DNA of 35,156 nucleotides from Emticicia sp. (GCA_017495105.1 JAFEIL010000203.1:1-35156); one strand, 5' to 3'; shown: positions 25,557-34,266, numbered from the stretch's first letter. The notes: a model not told the origin generated them from the letters alone. Numbers and translations: made by a program.

Positions 25557-26837
25557 CTATCTCGGAACAAGCCATCCTTCAGGGTTTAAATGCTGGCTAT
25601 TATGCCAAATCTGAAAATTTATTTCAGTAACTCCGCCTGACTCTCCCGCAGTTCCGATGGTTTCTTTTGCTCCTACTTTTTGCCCAACCGAAAGAAAAAT
25701 TTGTTTCAAATTGGCGTAAACTGTAAAATATTCACCGTGTTGAATCAAAACTACATTACCTAAACCCGGTATTTCGGTTACATCTTTTACTTCACCAGCA
25801 TAAACTGAACGCACCGTAGCACTGGCCGAGGTCTGAATATCAATACCATTATTGTTTATCAAAACACCATTCAAAACTGGATGCTCTTTAATACCAAATC
25901 GATCTGAAATAAAACCTCGCTGAACTGGCCACGGTAAACGTGCCTTTGATGCCGCAAACGACTTGCCGAGAGCGGTTTCTGCATCAGCTAAATCTTTGTT
26001 TACTTTCTTGTTTGTTGTCGTTTTTACTTTATTTTTCACCAATTTAGCCTCGCGGTCTTGGTTCAGTTCACGCTCACGGTTTTTACGGGCAATCTCACGA
26101 GCCACTACTGCCGCAATTGACGATTCGAGTTTATTTACTGATTTTTTGGTGGCTTCAATCTCTTTTCTCAAATCTTTCTCTTTTTTCGATAACTCGCCAA
26201 CCATTTCAGTTTGACGACTTTTTAGTTGTTCAAGATATTGTGCTTCAGTAAGTTTTGCTGAGATAATTCGCTTTTTGTCTGATTTTTTGCCTTCCAAATT
26301 CGCTTGACGCTCACGCAATAAAGCCACGACTTTAATTATCTGAGCTACTTGCGACTTTCGATTATCGGTATATTGTTGGAGATATTTATACCTCATTATA
26401 AGGTCATTGAATGACGATGAAGAGAATAAAAAACTTAATTGATTGACCTTGCCACTTATTTTTGATGCACCATAAAGCATGGCAGAATATTCATGCTGAA
26501 GCGTATCAAGCTTTTGTTCGAGTCCTTTTTTTGCACCGATAATATCTTGCATTTCCATATCAATCAAGTCCATGTCTTGCTCCATTAGTCCAATTTGCTC
26601 TTCTTGCGATGAAATTTGCTCTTTAATTGCCTTGATTTTCCCGACTGTTACCTCTTTTTTTTCTTTGGTATTTTCGAGTGCTTGTTTGGTTTCAGCAATT
26701 TTTTCAAGGTTTCTTTTCTTCTCACTTTCAAGCTGAGCTCTGCTCTTTTTTCGACGCTGAGCAAAAGTATCATTGCTTACGAAAGAACCAAGTAGTGATA
26801 GGAAAATAACAAAATATGTAATTTTTTTGAAGGTCAT
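25557..26837 (-). CDS. EnvC-like murein hydrolase activator with degenerate LytM domain
   Basis: Secreted coiled-coil protein of 426 residues, predicted to control peptidoglycan splitting at cell division. A signal peptide ends near TFAQ (residue 27); residues about 30-270 are a charged, heptad-rich coiled coil; residues about 300-426 are a LytM/M23 domain (SDRFGIKEHPVLNG, then NNNGIDI). The zinc-binding histidines of active M23 peptidases are replaced: the HxxxD histidine is Asn329 (Asp333 is kept), the YAHL histidine is Asn376, and the HLHFE pair is Glu405 and Asn407. The domain is therefore probably not catalytic but activates an amidase, as E. coli EnvC does. It follows a DUF4292 lipoprotein gene by 63 bases in the same direction. 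Confidence 0.87.
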   Translation of the reverse strand: MTFKKITYFVIFLSLLGSFVSNDTFAQRRKKSRAQLESEKKRNLEKIAETKQALENTKEKKEVTVGKIKAIKEQISSQEEQIGLMEQDMDLIDMEMQDIIGAKKGLEQKLDTLQHEYSAMLYGASKISGKVNQLSFLFSSSSFNDLIMRYKYLQQYTDNRKSQVAQIIKVVALLRERQANLEGKKSDKKRIISAKLTEAQYLEQLKSRQTEMVGELSKKEKDLRKEIEATKKSVNKLESSIAAVVAREIARKNRERELNQDREAKLVKNKVKTTTNKKVNKDLADAETALGKSFAASKARLPWPVQRGFISDRFGIKEHPVLNGVLINNNGIDIQTSASATVRSVYAGEVKDVTEIPGLGNVVLIQHGEYFTVYANLKQIFLSVGQKVGAKETIGTAGESGGVTEINFQIWHNSQHLNPEGWLVPR

Positions 26838-26900
26838 TTTTAAGACAATAGGCGAAATTGGCTTTCAATAAAGTGCGTTGAAAAGCTGAAACCGGTATAT

Positions 26901-27743
26901 TTATTTAGGCATATAAGATTTCGGAATACTAAATAAAAAGCCAGGGCTTTGCTCGAGTACTTCAATTTTATTATGTTGCAAATTTATCGACGTTTGAAGA
27001 AGCTTGCCATCTTTTTTAGCATCAATTTGGGCTCTAATTTCTTTTGGAAATATCAATTCACTAATAATCAAGAAGTTAGCATAATCTATTCCCATTTTAC
27101 TATCACCAGTTTCATCGCTGGCATTCACTTTTTGAAGTTTCAGATTGGCTTCAGCTATGACATTTTCTATTTGAACAAAGCCTTCTTTTTGCTTTATCAC
27201 AAAAACACTTTCTTGTTTCAATACTTCATCAGTTTCTCGTTTTTTGATTGGCATATTTCCAATCAAAATCGACTGCACGAGGTCATAGTTTATATTAAAA
27301 TTAAATTGTTTACTCAAACTCGCAAAGTCGTATTTGTAATACGTACGATGCAGACGGTCTAAGAAAATAACAGAGTCTTTAGTGATGATTCCTCTTGCAC
27401 CTTCAAGACCAACAACTATGGATAACCAAATAATACTATCTTTTTTGATATGAATATTCACTGGGAAACTCTGCACTTCTCCACCCGCTGAAAAATCTAC
27501 TTTTGATTTAATATTTAGGTATTTGAAGTCAATCTCGGCAGGTTTTACATCAATTTTTGTAATAACAGGAGCTACAACTTTGCTCGCCTCGTCAATAACT
27601 AAAATAGGTTTTTCGACTCTCATCATTTGAGTATCAAGCGAATCAACGGCAACAATATTTTTTTTGTGTACCTTATGTCGCTTGCACGATGAAGCCGATA
27701 GAATCACAAAAACACTAATTATCAGAAAAGAATATTTTGACAT
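26901..27743 (-). CDS. DUF4292 family lipoprotein
   Basis: Predicted lipoprotein of 280 residues. The signal peptide ends in lipobox SASSC, and the residues after the cysteine are strongly basic (KRHKVHKKN), so it lacks the acidic export signal seen in other lipoproteins of the window and probably faces the periplasm. The body is a beta-rich domain (SKVDFSAGGEVQSFPVNIHIKKDSIIWLSI) of the DUF4292 family, which by fold is considered similar to LolA/LolB-type lipid-carrier proteins; activity is unproved. It sits 63 bases downstream of a TPR gene and 63 bases upstream of the EnvC-like gene, a gene order I recall as common in Bacteroidota, so a shared cell-envelope role is likely. Confidence 0.85.
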   Translation of the reverse strand: MSKYSFLIISVFVILSASSCKRHKVHKKNIVAVDSLDTQMMRVEKPILVIDEASKVVAPVITKIDVKPAEIDFKYLNIKSKVDFSAGGEVQSFPVNIHIKKDSIIWLSIVVGLEGARGIITKDSVIFLDRLHRTYYKYDFASLSKQFNFNINYDLVQSILIGNMPIKKRETDEVLKQESVFVIKQKEGFVQIENVIAEANLKLQKVNASDETGDSKMGIDYANFLIISELIFPKEIRAQIDAKKDGKLLQTSINLQHNKIEVLEQSPGFLFSIPKSYMPK

Positions 27744-27772
27744 TTTATAGTTAGTTTATTTCTCCAATCAAA

Positions 27773-27807
27773 TCCTGTGGACAGCCATGGACAGTGGCCT
27801 GTTGACT
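27773..27807. repeat. Short TGGACAG-type intergenic repeat
   Basis: The 63-base gap between the TPR and DUF4292 genes contains TGGACAG twice (at about 27777 and 27788) and related CCTGTTGAC, in a low-complexity stretch that resembles intergenic repeats of simple GTCCATGG-like units. It ends in the stop codon of the TPR gene. Confidence 0.35.
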
Positions 27808-29531
27808 TATTCAATCAATGCCCCTAATTCAATCTTTTTATCAATATTTGTACTGTTTTCGCCCATTGAGCGAGCTTTTTTCCATTGTTCAATTGCCTTT
27901 TCTTTTTCGCCAAGTTGAAAAAGCACATCACCATAATGCTCAACTATGGTGCCACTTATGCCTTTTTCTTGCTTTAATGCACGCTCTAAAATTTCCCTTG
28001 CTTTTTGGTATTCTTTCATGGTGTAGAGTACCCATGCATGTGTATCGAGGTACGTTGCGTTATCGCCAAATTTATCGGTCAAGCGAGTCGATAATTGCAA
28101 GGCTCTGCTAAGTTTATCCTTACGCATCGACAAATAATAACTGTAATTATTAAGTACTTGTTCGTAGTCGGGGTCAGTTTTTAAAACCGCCTCGTAAGCT
28201 TCGTCCGACTTGGTATATTTCTTCAATTCGTTGTAAGTATCGCCCAACAGTGCATTTACATGCTTGCTCAATTCGGCATTATCAACCGATAAATTTCTTG
28301 CTTCTTCGAGCGAAGAAAGTGCTTTTTGGTAATCTTTATTGGCAAAATTAGCAAACCCATTATGGTACCAAAAAAAAGATTGATTCGGAAAATATTCGAT
28401 GGCTTCTTCCGAATGCCTCGCCAATCTAACAATATGATTTAATTTAGCATCTAACTCAACGATTGCCAACCAAACTTCAAAAACCGATTTGTCAAAAAGT
28501 GTTGACTTCACGTAATTATCACGAGCAGCAGCCATTTCACCTTTTTTCATCAATAAATCGCCTAAAACTATGTAACCTTTTGCTTCATTAGGCGACTGCT
28601 TGATTAATTCCTTTGTCAGCGTCAGAAGATTATCGAGCGTTTTATCGCTGTTGTCTTCTTTCATTATAAGCATATAACTATTCAAAATTTTGAATTTTAC
28701 ATCTACGGGAAGATTTTTATTAGCAAAAGCCGATTGAAGTTCTTCGTTGCATTTTTCAAGCTCATTTTGTTTGCGAAAAATCTCGGCCAATAAAACATGA
28801 GCTTCGGCAAAATCTGGATTTTTCTTCAACGAGTTTTTCAACATCGTAATGGCTTTATCGTAGCGTTCGTTTGAGATTAAAATCTGAGCTTGTTGCACCA
28901 CATATTCGGGTGTAGTTGGCTCAGAAGCAATCAAACGTTCGCCCTCTTCAATAGCTTTTTCGAGTTTATTTTGTTTCAGATAAATCAATTGCTTTTGGCG
29001 AGTAATTTCTTCACTTACGCCAATGGTGCGTTCGATTTTGTTGTAAATATCGACGGCATCCGAAAACTTTTCTTGTAAAATATAGACATTCGATAAGTCA
29101 AGATAATTGTCAATATTTTGCGGAAATTTATCAGCCAACTTCTCATACATTTCGGCGGCATCTTTGTATCGCTGTTGCTTAGTATAGATTTCGCCCAAAA
29201 ATTTTCTGTAAAACTTGTTTAAATCATCGAATTTAAGGGCTTTTTCGCCGTAAAGTGTGGCATTGGCAAGGTCGTTATTGGCATAGTATGCCTTCGCAAT
29301 CATATAGTTTACACCGGCACTTGTCGGATTTCCTTCGGCAGCTTTTTTGAATAAAGGAATAGCTTTATCGTACGTTTCGGCAATGAAATATTTCATACCT
29401 TCTACGAAATACGCTTCTGATTTTAAATCTTTTTCCGAAATGCCTTCACTTTCAGTTTTTTTATTTTTCTGAGCCTCTGAAAGCATCGGTAAAATAACCA
29501 AAGCTAAATATATGATTTGTTTGAATCTCAT
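27807..29531 (-). CDS. Tetratricopeptide repeat protein, secreted
   Basis: Protein of 574 residues beginning MRFKQIIYLALVILPML, a clear Sec signal peptide that would be cleaved near SEAQ. I chose this ATG (complement of 29529-29531) over an ATG 17 codons upstream because the upstream extension (MQYLVFFSVEKLLQ) would bury the signal peptide. The rest is a chain of TPR-like 34-residue helical pairs, for example AYFVEGMKYFIAETYDKAIPLFKKA and ATLYGEKALKF, across nearly the whole length. TPR arrays act as protein-binding scaffolds. It leads a probable operon with DUF4292 and EnvC-like genes, pointing to periplasmic envelope maintenance. No enzymatic domain is seen. Confidence 0.88.
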   Translation of the reverse strand: MRFKQIIYLALVILPMLSEAQKNKKTESEGISEKDLKSEAYFVEGMKYFIAETYDKAIPLFKKAAEGNPTSAGVNYMIAKAYYANNDLANATLYGEKALKFDDLNKFYRKFLGEIYTKQQRYKDAAEMYEKLADKFPQNIDNYLDLSNVYILQEKFSDAVDIYNKIERTIGVSEEITRQKQLIYLKQNKLEKAIEEGERLIASEPTTPEYVVQQAQILISNERYDKAITMLKNSLKKNPDFAEAHVLLAEIFRKQNELEKCNEELQSAFANKNLPVDVKFKILNSYMLIMKEDNSDKTLDNLLTLTKELIKQSPNEAKGYIVLGDLLMKKGEMAAARDNYVKSTLFDKSVFEVWLAIVELDAKLNHIVRLARHSEEAIEYFPNQSFFWYHNGFANFANKDYQKALSSLEEARNLSVDNAELSKHVNALLGDTYNELKKYTKSDEAYEAVLKTDPDYEQVLNNYSYYLSMRKDKLSRALQLSTRLTDKFGDNATYLDTHAWVLYTMKEYQKAREILERALKQEKGISGTIVEHYGDVLFQLGEKEKAIEQWKKARSMGENSTNIDKKIELGALIE

Positions 29532-29689
29532 TGTTAAATTTTGTAGTAGCTTTTCAACGCTAAAAAATACTAAATATTGCAAGTATCAATGCCCCAAGAT
29601 GCTTGCCAAAGAACAATCAAAGTTCTTAATTTTTCTTGATAAAACAGCTATATTGGCTCTATTCTTTTGATATTCGGAGTCAAAAACAG

Positions 29690-29721
29690 TTTGTTTTGGC
29701 AAGAAAATTGAAATATTTTTG
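29690..29721 (+). promoter_or_regulatory. Promoter of the TMTC-like gene
   Basis: TTTG (29690-29693), 20 bases, TATTTTTG (29714-29721) fit the Bacteroidota consensus exactly. The -7 element overlaps the ATG at 29719, so that codon cannot be the translation start and the ATG at 29746 is preferred. Confidence 0.7.
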
Positions 29722-29745
29722 TGTAACCTAATACAACCCATTGAA

Positions 29746-31803
29746 ATGGCAAAGCAAAAACTACAAGCAAAACCCATTGCTAAGAAAGAAAGAACACAGT
29801 CAGTGGCCGTAATGCAATCGACCAAAAATCAATTAATAAGCACATCACTTGAACAAAACCTTGGTCGCTGGATTCCAGCTATATTTGCGGCTCTTATTTT
29901 AATAAGTTACCTTCCAGTCTGGCAAAACACCTTCGTTTGGGACGATAAACCTTATATTATCCTCAACGACTATGTAAAAAATTTCGACCTAAAAGGGCTT
30001 TTAACCGAATATCACGTGGGTAACTACCACCCGCTCACGATGCTCTCGCTTGCCATTGAGTATTTCCTAGTGAAAGAACAAACTTGGCTTTATCACCTCG
30101 ATAATCTTATCTTACATACGCTCAATAGTTGGTTGGTTTTCAAGCTTATTCAGAAACTAAACAACAATTTTTGGGTAGCATTGTTTACGGGTGCTTTGTT
30201 TGCCATTCACCCACTTCACGTTGAGTCGGTGGCTTGGGTAGCTGAGCGTAAAGACGTACTTTACACGATATTTTTGCTACTTTCGTTGTGGTATTACATC
30301 AAGTTCGATGAAACCCAAGATAAAAAATGGTACGCAGTTTCTATCCTACTCTTTCTTGCCTCGTGTTTGTCAAAGGGTATGGCGGTGGTTTTGCCAGCTT
30401 TATTAATTATTACGGATTATTGTTTCTTGAAAAAGCCAATCAATGCGAAGCTTTTCATCAATAAAATACCTTATTTTATTCTTACGCTCTTTTTTGCCTA
30501 CATGGCCACTCACGCCCAAAAAGATGCGGGTGCCGATGCTACTTCGGTAATTTCAAGTGCTTATACTTTGGGCGAACGCATCTTGATATCGTGCTACGCT
30601 TTTTGTTTTTATTGGGTAAAAACTATCGTTCCGTTCAAACTTTATGCTTTTTATCCTTACCCTGGAAAACCAAATGGAAGCCTTCCTGCAATTTATTCGG
30701 GGGCTTTTCTTGGCGTAATTTTATTGGTTGGAGCAATCTTATGGTTTGGTCGCAACGACAAACGTATTTGGTGGGCAGGTGCATTTTTCTTGATTTCAGT
30801 TTCTACGGTTTTGCAATTTCCATTTCCTGTGGGAAGTGCCATCGTAGCCGACCGCTACTATTATCTTTCTTCAATCGGGCCATTGTTTTTGTTGGGGCTT
30901 GCATTCAATCGTTTCTATCAAAAAAGCAAGGCGGCTTTGCCTGTTTTTGCAATTGTTGCTTTAGGTTTGTGCGGACTAAGTTTTAAACAAACAGGCACTT
31001 GGAAAAATGGTTTAACCCTTTTTACTCCTACCGATAAAGAATTTCCGAATGATGCCATGATTTTGAGTAATTTAGGCTGGTATTATTTAGAAAACCAAGA
31101 ATTTCCAACCGCAAAAGGATATTTGATGCGTGCCGATGATGGTGGCTTTAAGAATGGAGACGTTTGCCGCACAATTGGCTCAATGTTTTTGGATGAAGGC
31201 GACAGCAAAACGGCCCTTAAATATTTTGAAAAAGCAACGCAGTATTTACCAAAAACCAACCGCACAAACTGGCTTCTGGGTACGGCTCACTATGGTTTAG
31301 GAGATATGGCAAATGCCGAAAAATACTACCGTGAAGCAGTAGCCAACGAACCAAAAAATTCAGAATATTTAAATGTTTGGGGCTTATCGCTCACTGGATT
31401 GAATAGATTTGAGGAATCTCGCAAAGTTTTTGATGAGGCTATTAAGCTAAACCCTAAGCTTTGGGATGCTTATCTCAATCATTCATATACATACAGACTC
31501 GAAAAGAAATTTGACCAAGAAATCAAGGAATTAGACGCTTTATTGAGCAAAAACTCTGACTATCTGACTGCTTACCGCAATATCGGTGTTACTTACGTTG
31601 ACCTAAAACAAGATGATAACGCCATTGAATATTGGAAAAAAGGAGCTGAAAGAGATAAAACTGGTGAATACGAATATAATATCGGAATAAACTACGTTTC
31701 TCGTGGAGATATAAAAACCGCTACCGAATGGTACATAAAATCTGCTAAAGAAGGCAATTCCAATGCGAAAGATATTTTGGAGAAGAATGGGGTGAAGTAT
31801 TGA
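29746..31803 (+). CDS. TMTC-like GT-C membrane protein with C-terminal TPR repeats
   Basis: Integral membrane protein of 685 residues. The N-terminal half is a GT-C-type polytopic domain of about ten membrane segments and resembles TMTC O-mannosyltransferases: a first-loop acidic motif VWDDKPY (64-70), NYHPLTMLSLAIEYF (about 93-107) and FAIHPLHVESVAWVAERKD (152-170). The C-terminal third, about 410-685, holds TPR repeats (SKTALKYFEKATQYLP, ANAEKYYREAVANEP). A predicted donor would be a polyprenyl-phosphate sugar and the TPRs would bind the acceptor, but for bacterial members this is unproved. The start at 29746 is set by the promoter. The gene is oriented opposite to the TPR gene and is monocistronic. 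Confidence 0.83.
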   Translation: MAKQKLQAKPIAKKERTQSVAVMQSTKNQLISTSLEQNLGRWIPAIFAALILISYLPVWQNTFVWDDKPYIILNDYVKNFDLKGLLTEYHVGNYHPLTMLSLAIEYFLVKEQTWLYHLDNLILHTLNSWLVFKLIQKLNNNFWVALFTGALFAIHPLHVESVAWVAERKDVLYTIFLLLSLWYYIKFDETQDKKWYAVSILLFLASCLSKGMAVVLPALLIITDYCFLKKPINAKLFINKIPYFILTLFFAYMATHAQKDAGADATSVISSAYTLGERILISCYAFCFYWVKTIVPFKLYAFYPYPGKPNGSLPAIYSGAFLGVILLVGAILWFGRNDKRIWWAGAFFLISVSTVLQFPFPVGSAIVADRYYYLSSIGPLFLLGLAFNRFYQKSKAALPVFAIVALGLCGLSFKQTGTWKNGLTLFTPTDKEFPNDAMILSNLGWYYLENQEFPTAKGYLMRADDGGFKNGDVCRTIGSMFLDEGDSKTALKYFEKATQYLPKTNRTNWLLGTAHYGLGDMANAEKYYREAVANEPKNSEYLNVWGLSLTGLNRFEESRKVFDEAIKLNPKLWDAYLNHSYTYRLEKKFDQEIKELDALLSKNSDYLTAYRNIGVTYVDLKQDDNAIEYWKKGAERDKTGEYEYNIGINYVSRGDIKTATEWYIKSAKEGNSNAKDILEKNGVKY

Positions 31804-31810
31804 ATAAATA

Positions 31811-31883
31811 AGAATGAGGAATTAAGAATTAAGAATGGATATAAAAACCCCAAATCTTAAAAACATTCTTAATTCCTCATTCT
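31811..31883. terminator. Inverted repeat between convergent genes, possible bidirectional terminator
   Basis: AGAATGAGGAATTAAGAAT (31811-31829) and its exact reverse complement (31865-31883) are 19-base arms around a 35-base loop, lying between the stops of the TMTC-like gene and xylA. Copies of the same AATTAAGAAT unit flank the arms, so it also looks like a repeat family. There is no strong T tail. Confidence 0.5.
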
Positions 31884-31898
31884 CAATTCTTAATTGAA

Positions 31899-33239
31899 TT
31901 AAATATACTGATTAATAATCATTTCAAATAATTCTTGCTTGCCGCTGATTTGTTTAGGCTCGCCTGATGCTAATGCAATGCGATGCAAATCGGCTAAACC
32001 TAACTTTCCTGCATCAAATAAAGCTCCGTCTCCACTTTCAAATGAAGCGTAGCGATTGGCACGAAGTTTTTTGTATTCAGATTTTTCAAGAATATCGTTT
32101 GCAATCAATAATGCACGTGCAAACGCATCCATTCCTGCAATATGAGCAATGAAAATATCATCCAAATCAGTCGAATTACGACGAGTTTTAGCATCGAAGT
32201 TGACACCACCAGTCGAGAAACCACCCGCTTCAACGATAATTAACATAGATTCCGTTAATTCGTATAAATCAATCGGGAATTGGTCTGTATCCCAACCGTT
32301 TTGATAATCTCCACGGTTAGCGTCAATACTTCCCAACATACCTGCATCAACTGCCATTTGAAGCTCATGAGCAAAAGTATGACCAGCCAAAGTAGCGTGA
32401 TTTACTTCTAAATTCAATTGAAAATCTTTATCCAAGCCATACTGACGTAAGAAACCGATTACAGTTTGAGCATCATAATCGTATTGGTGTTTCGATGGCT
32501 CGCAAGGTTTTGGCTCGATATAGAATTTACCTGTAAATCCTTGTTGACGTGCGTAATCACGAGATATTGTAAGGAATCTTCCTAAATGATCGATTTCTTT
32601 CTTTGTGCTAGTATTCAACAAAGACATATAGCCTTCACGACCTCCCCAAAATACATAACCTTCGCCACCTAAAGCGATAGTAGCATCAATCGCATTTTTC
32701 ACTTGGAACCCTCCGTGAGCAACTACCGAAAAATCTGGATTGGTTGAAGCACCATTCATATAACGCTTGTGCGAGAATAAATTGGCAGTTCCCCAAAGCA
32801 ATTTCATGCCACTTTCTTGTTGCTTTTGCTTTGCTAAAGAAACGATTTCTTCTAAATTCTTTTGAAATTCAGCTTGAGAATTGCCTTCTGGAGCAATATC
32901 TGTATCATGGAAGCAGTAGAAAGGTGTTCCAAGTTTTGTCATAAACTCAAATGCTGCATCGAGTTTTTGTTTCGCTGCATCCATTGGGCTTGAAGCTACA
33001 TCCCAAGGAAAAACTTTTGTTCCTGGGCCAAAAGGGTCACCTCCATTACCACAGAATGTATGCCAGTAAGCAGTTGCGAAACGTAAGTGTTCGGCCATTG
33101 TTTTGCCAGCTACCATACGATTTGCATCGTAATATTTGAACGCTAAATAGTTGTTTGATTCTCTTCCTTCGAAAGCAATCGCTTCTTTGATAAACGGAAA
33201 ATACTCTTTCTGACCAAGAGTTACTTTAAGATTTGACAT
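31899..33239 (-). CDS. xylA: Xylose isomerase
   Basis: Catalyses the aldose-ketose conversion of D-xylose to D-xylulose, in the cytoplasm and with divalent metal ions. The 446-residue protein has the class II hallmarks: catalytic His111 and Asp114 in [14 protein letters not shown] (196-204), IEPKPCEP (241-248, with Glu242 a metal ligand) and [11 protein letters not shown] (277-287). SIDANRGD (304-311) and FDAKTRRNS (348-356) follow. Length is usual for the long class. No xylulokinase (xylB) or xylose transporter is next to it. The first 36 codons and the region upstream are repeated further right as a decayed copy. No exact consensus promoter was found upstream. Confidence 0.97.
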   Translation of the reverse strand: MSNLKVTLGQKEYFPFIKEAIAFEGRESNNYLAFKYYDANRMVAGKTMAEHLRFATAYWHTFCGNGGDPFGPGTKVFPWDVASSPMDAAKQKLDAAFEFMTKLGTPFYCFHDTDIAPEGNSQAEFQKNLEEIVSLAKQKQQESGMKLLWGTANLFSHKRYMNGASTNPDFSVVAHGGFQVKNAIDATIALGGEGYVFWGGREGYMSLLNTSTKKEIDHLGRFLTISRDYARQQGFTGKFYIEPKPCEPSKHQYDYDAQTVIGFLRQYGLDKDFQLNLEVNHATLAGHTFAHELQMAVDAGMLGSIDANRGDYQNGWDTDQFPIDLYELTESMLIIVEAGGFSTGGVNFDAKTRRNSTDLDDIFIAHIAGMDAFARALLIANDILEKSEYKKLRANRYASFESGDGALFDAGKLGLADLHRIALASGEPKQISGKQELFEMIINQYI

Positions 33240-33364
33240 GACAGTAGTATTTTTATTGGTTTTGTTCGCAAATTATGGTGCGAATTAAATTATTAAGTGT
33301 CAATTATACAATTATTTTTAGATAATTATTTTTAGCATGATTATAAAGATTACAAGATAGACAG
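33132..33364. repeat. Left copy of a direct repeat: xylA 5' end and upstream region
   Basis: This stretch covers codons 1-36 of xylA plus about 125 bases before it. It matches 34038-34266 in the same orientation, with about 8 mismatches in the coding 108 bases and lower similarity upstream, with small indels. The Uma2-family gene lies between the copies. Confidence 0.85.
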
Positions 33365-33429
33365 GATTATTGAAAACGTATTTTATGAATAAAATGCGTT
33401 AACTGACAATTTTGAATAGATTTTTTCTT

Positions 33430-33437
33430 TAAATTTG
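33430..33437 (+). promoter_or_regulatory. -7 promoter element of the Uma2-family gene
   Basis: TAAATTTG matches TAnnTTTG. It contains the TTG at 33435 that would otherwise be the longest start, which supports the ATG at 33456. A TTTG at 33411-33414 is 15 bases away, shorter than the usual spacing. Confidence 0.45.
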
Positions 33438-33455
33438 AATATAAATATTAATGCT

Positions 33456-34001
33456 ATGGTCAAAGATAAAGAAATTATCACCCTACCACGTACATTGCAA
33501 GAATTTCAAGATTGGGAGCCAAACGATGGTTTTAAGTACGAGTGGAATGACGGTGAATTGATAAAGTTTACAGGAATGAATAAACAACAAGTTAAAATTT
33601 ACGACATCCTTCTTGATTTATTTATTGATAAAGGATACAAAAAATCAGGTACTTTCGTAGCAGAATATGATGTGCAACTTACAGGAATTCAAATGAGAAG
33701 ACCTGATATTGCATACTTGACAAAAGAACAAATTGAAGCTGCTGATAAAGGTACGGATGTAATTCCTGAATTTGTTATTGAGATTATTTCTGGAAACGAT
33801 AATATTAATAAAGTTGAAGAAAAAATAAGAGAATACTATAAAGCTGGCGTAAAAGTAATTTGGTTAGTGTTTCCAGAAGAGAAATCTGTTCATATTTATA
33901 CTTCTCGTCGTGATGTAAAAATTTGTATCGAAAACGATATTTGTTCGGCAGCACCAGTTTTGCCTGCCTTTGAGATTGGTGTAGATATATTGTTGGGGTG
34001 A
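33456..34001 (+). CDS. Uma2 family endonuclease-like protein
   Basis: Cytoplasmic protein of 181 residues of the Uma2/DUF820 family, which has a PD-(D/E)XK nuclease-like fold. Visible features are YEWNDGELI early, RRPDIAYL in the middle, PEFVIEIIS where the acidic catalytic residues should lie, and KIREYYKAGVKVIWLVFPEEKSVHIY in the last third, which is typical of the family. Natural targets are not known. The start at 33456 is chosen over an in-frame TTG that lies inside a promoter element. The gene sits between two direct copies of the xylA 5' region, which suggests it came in with, or survived, a duplication event. Confidence 0.82.
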   Translation: MVKDKEIITLPRTLQEFQDWEPNDGFKYEWNDGELIKFTGMNKQQVKIYDILLDLFIDKGYKKSGTFVAEYDVQLTGIQMRRPDIAYLTKEQIEAADKGTDVIPEFVIEIISGNDNINKVEEKIREYYKAGVKVIWLVFPEEKSVHIYTSRRDVKICIENDICSAAPVLPAFEIGVDILLG

Positions 34002-34037
34002 AAAATTGGTTTAAAACTACAATTTTAATGCAGGCTT

Positions 34038-34145
34038 ATATTTGAACGCTAAATAGTTATTTAATTCTCTTCCTTCGTAAGCAATAGCTTCTTTGATAAA
34101 CGAAAAATACTCTTTGTGACCAACAGTTACTTAAAGATTTGACAT
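34038..34145 (-). pseudogene. Decayed fragment of xylA (first 36 codons)
   Basis: Duplicate of the start of xylA. Translated from the ATG (complement of 34143-34145) it reads MSNL, then a stop codon (TAA for the AAA of Lys5), then VTVGHKEYFSFIKEAIAYEG. It still matches [10 protein letters not shown] and onwards for 36 codons, with about 8 base differences, 6 of them changing the protein and one of these being the nonsense codon. After residue 36 similarity ends. It cannot make a functional enzyme. Confidence 0.88.
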
Positions 34146-34266
34146 GATGTTAGTATTTTTAATTAGTTTTGTTTGTAAATATGATGCGAAGTCAATTATT
34201 AATTGTCAATTATAAAATTAATTTTGATTAATTTTTTAGCACAATTATAAAGATTATATGATACAG
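34038..34266. repeat. Right copy of the direct repeat
   Basis: Contains the xylA fragment and about 120 bases corresponding to xylA's upstream region. Matching stretches include TATTTGAACGCTAAATAG, CTTCTTTGATAAACG and ATTATAAAGATTA. Upstream similarity is visibly lower than in the coding part. Confidence 0.85.

Noticed and set aside
26949-27362. 137-codon plus-strand open frame over the DUF4292 gene
   Set aside because: Antisense to a lipoprotein gene with clear lipobox; product is rich in Phe/Ile with no family features.
29719-29745. Upstream start of the TMTC-like gene giving nine extra residues
   Set aside because: That ATG is inside the -7 promoter element, so it would not be in the transcript.
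30591-30986. 131-codon frame inside the TMTC-like gene
   Set aside because: Shifted-frame shadow of the membrane region; no independent start signal.
33269-33303. xylA promoter from TAATTTG with a TTG upstream
   Set aside because: The -7 element lacks one base and the spacing is 25, both outside the pattern that fits other genes here.
33435-33455. TTG start of the Uma2-family gene
   Set aside because: The TTG is part of a TAAATTTG promoter element; the ATG at 33456 is in better position.
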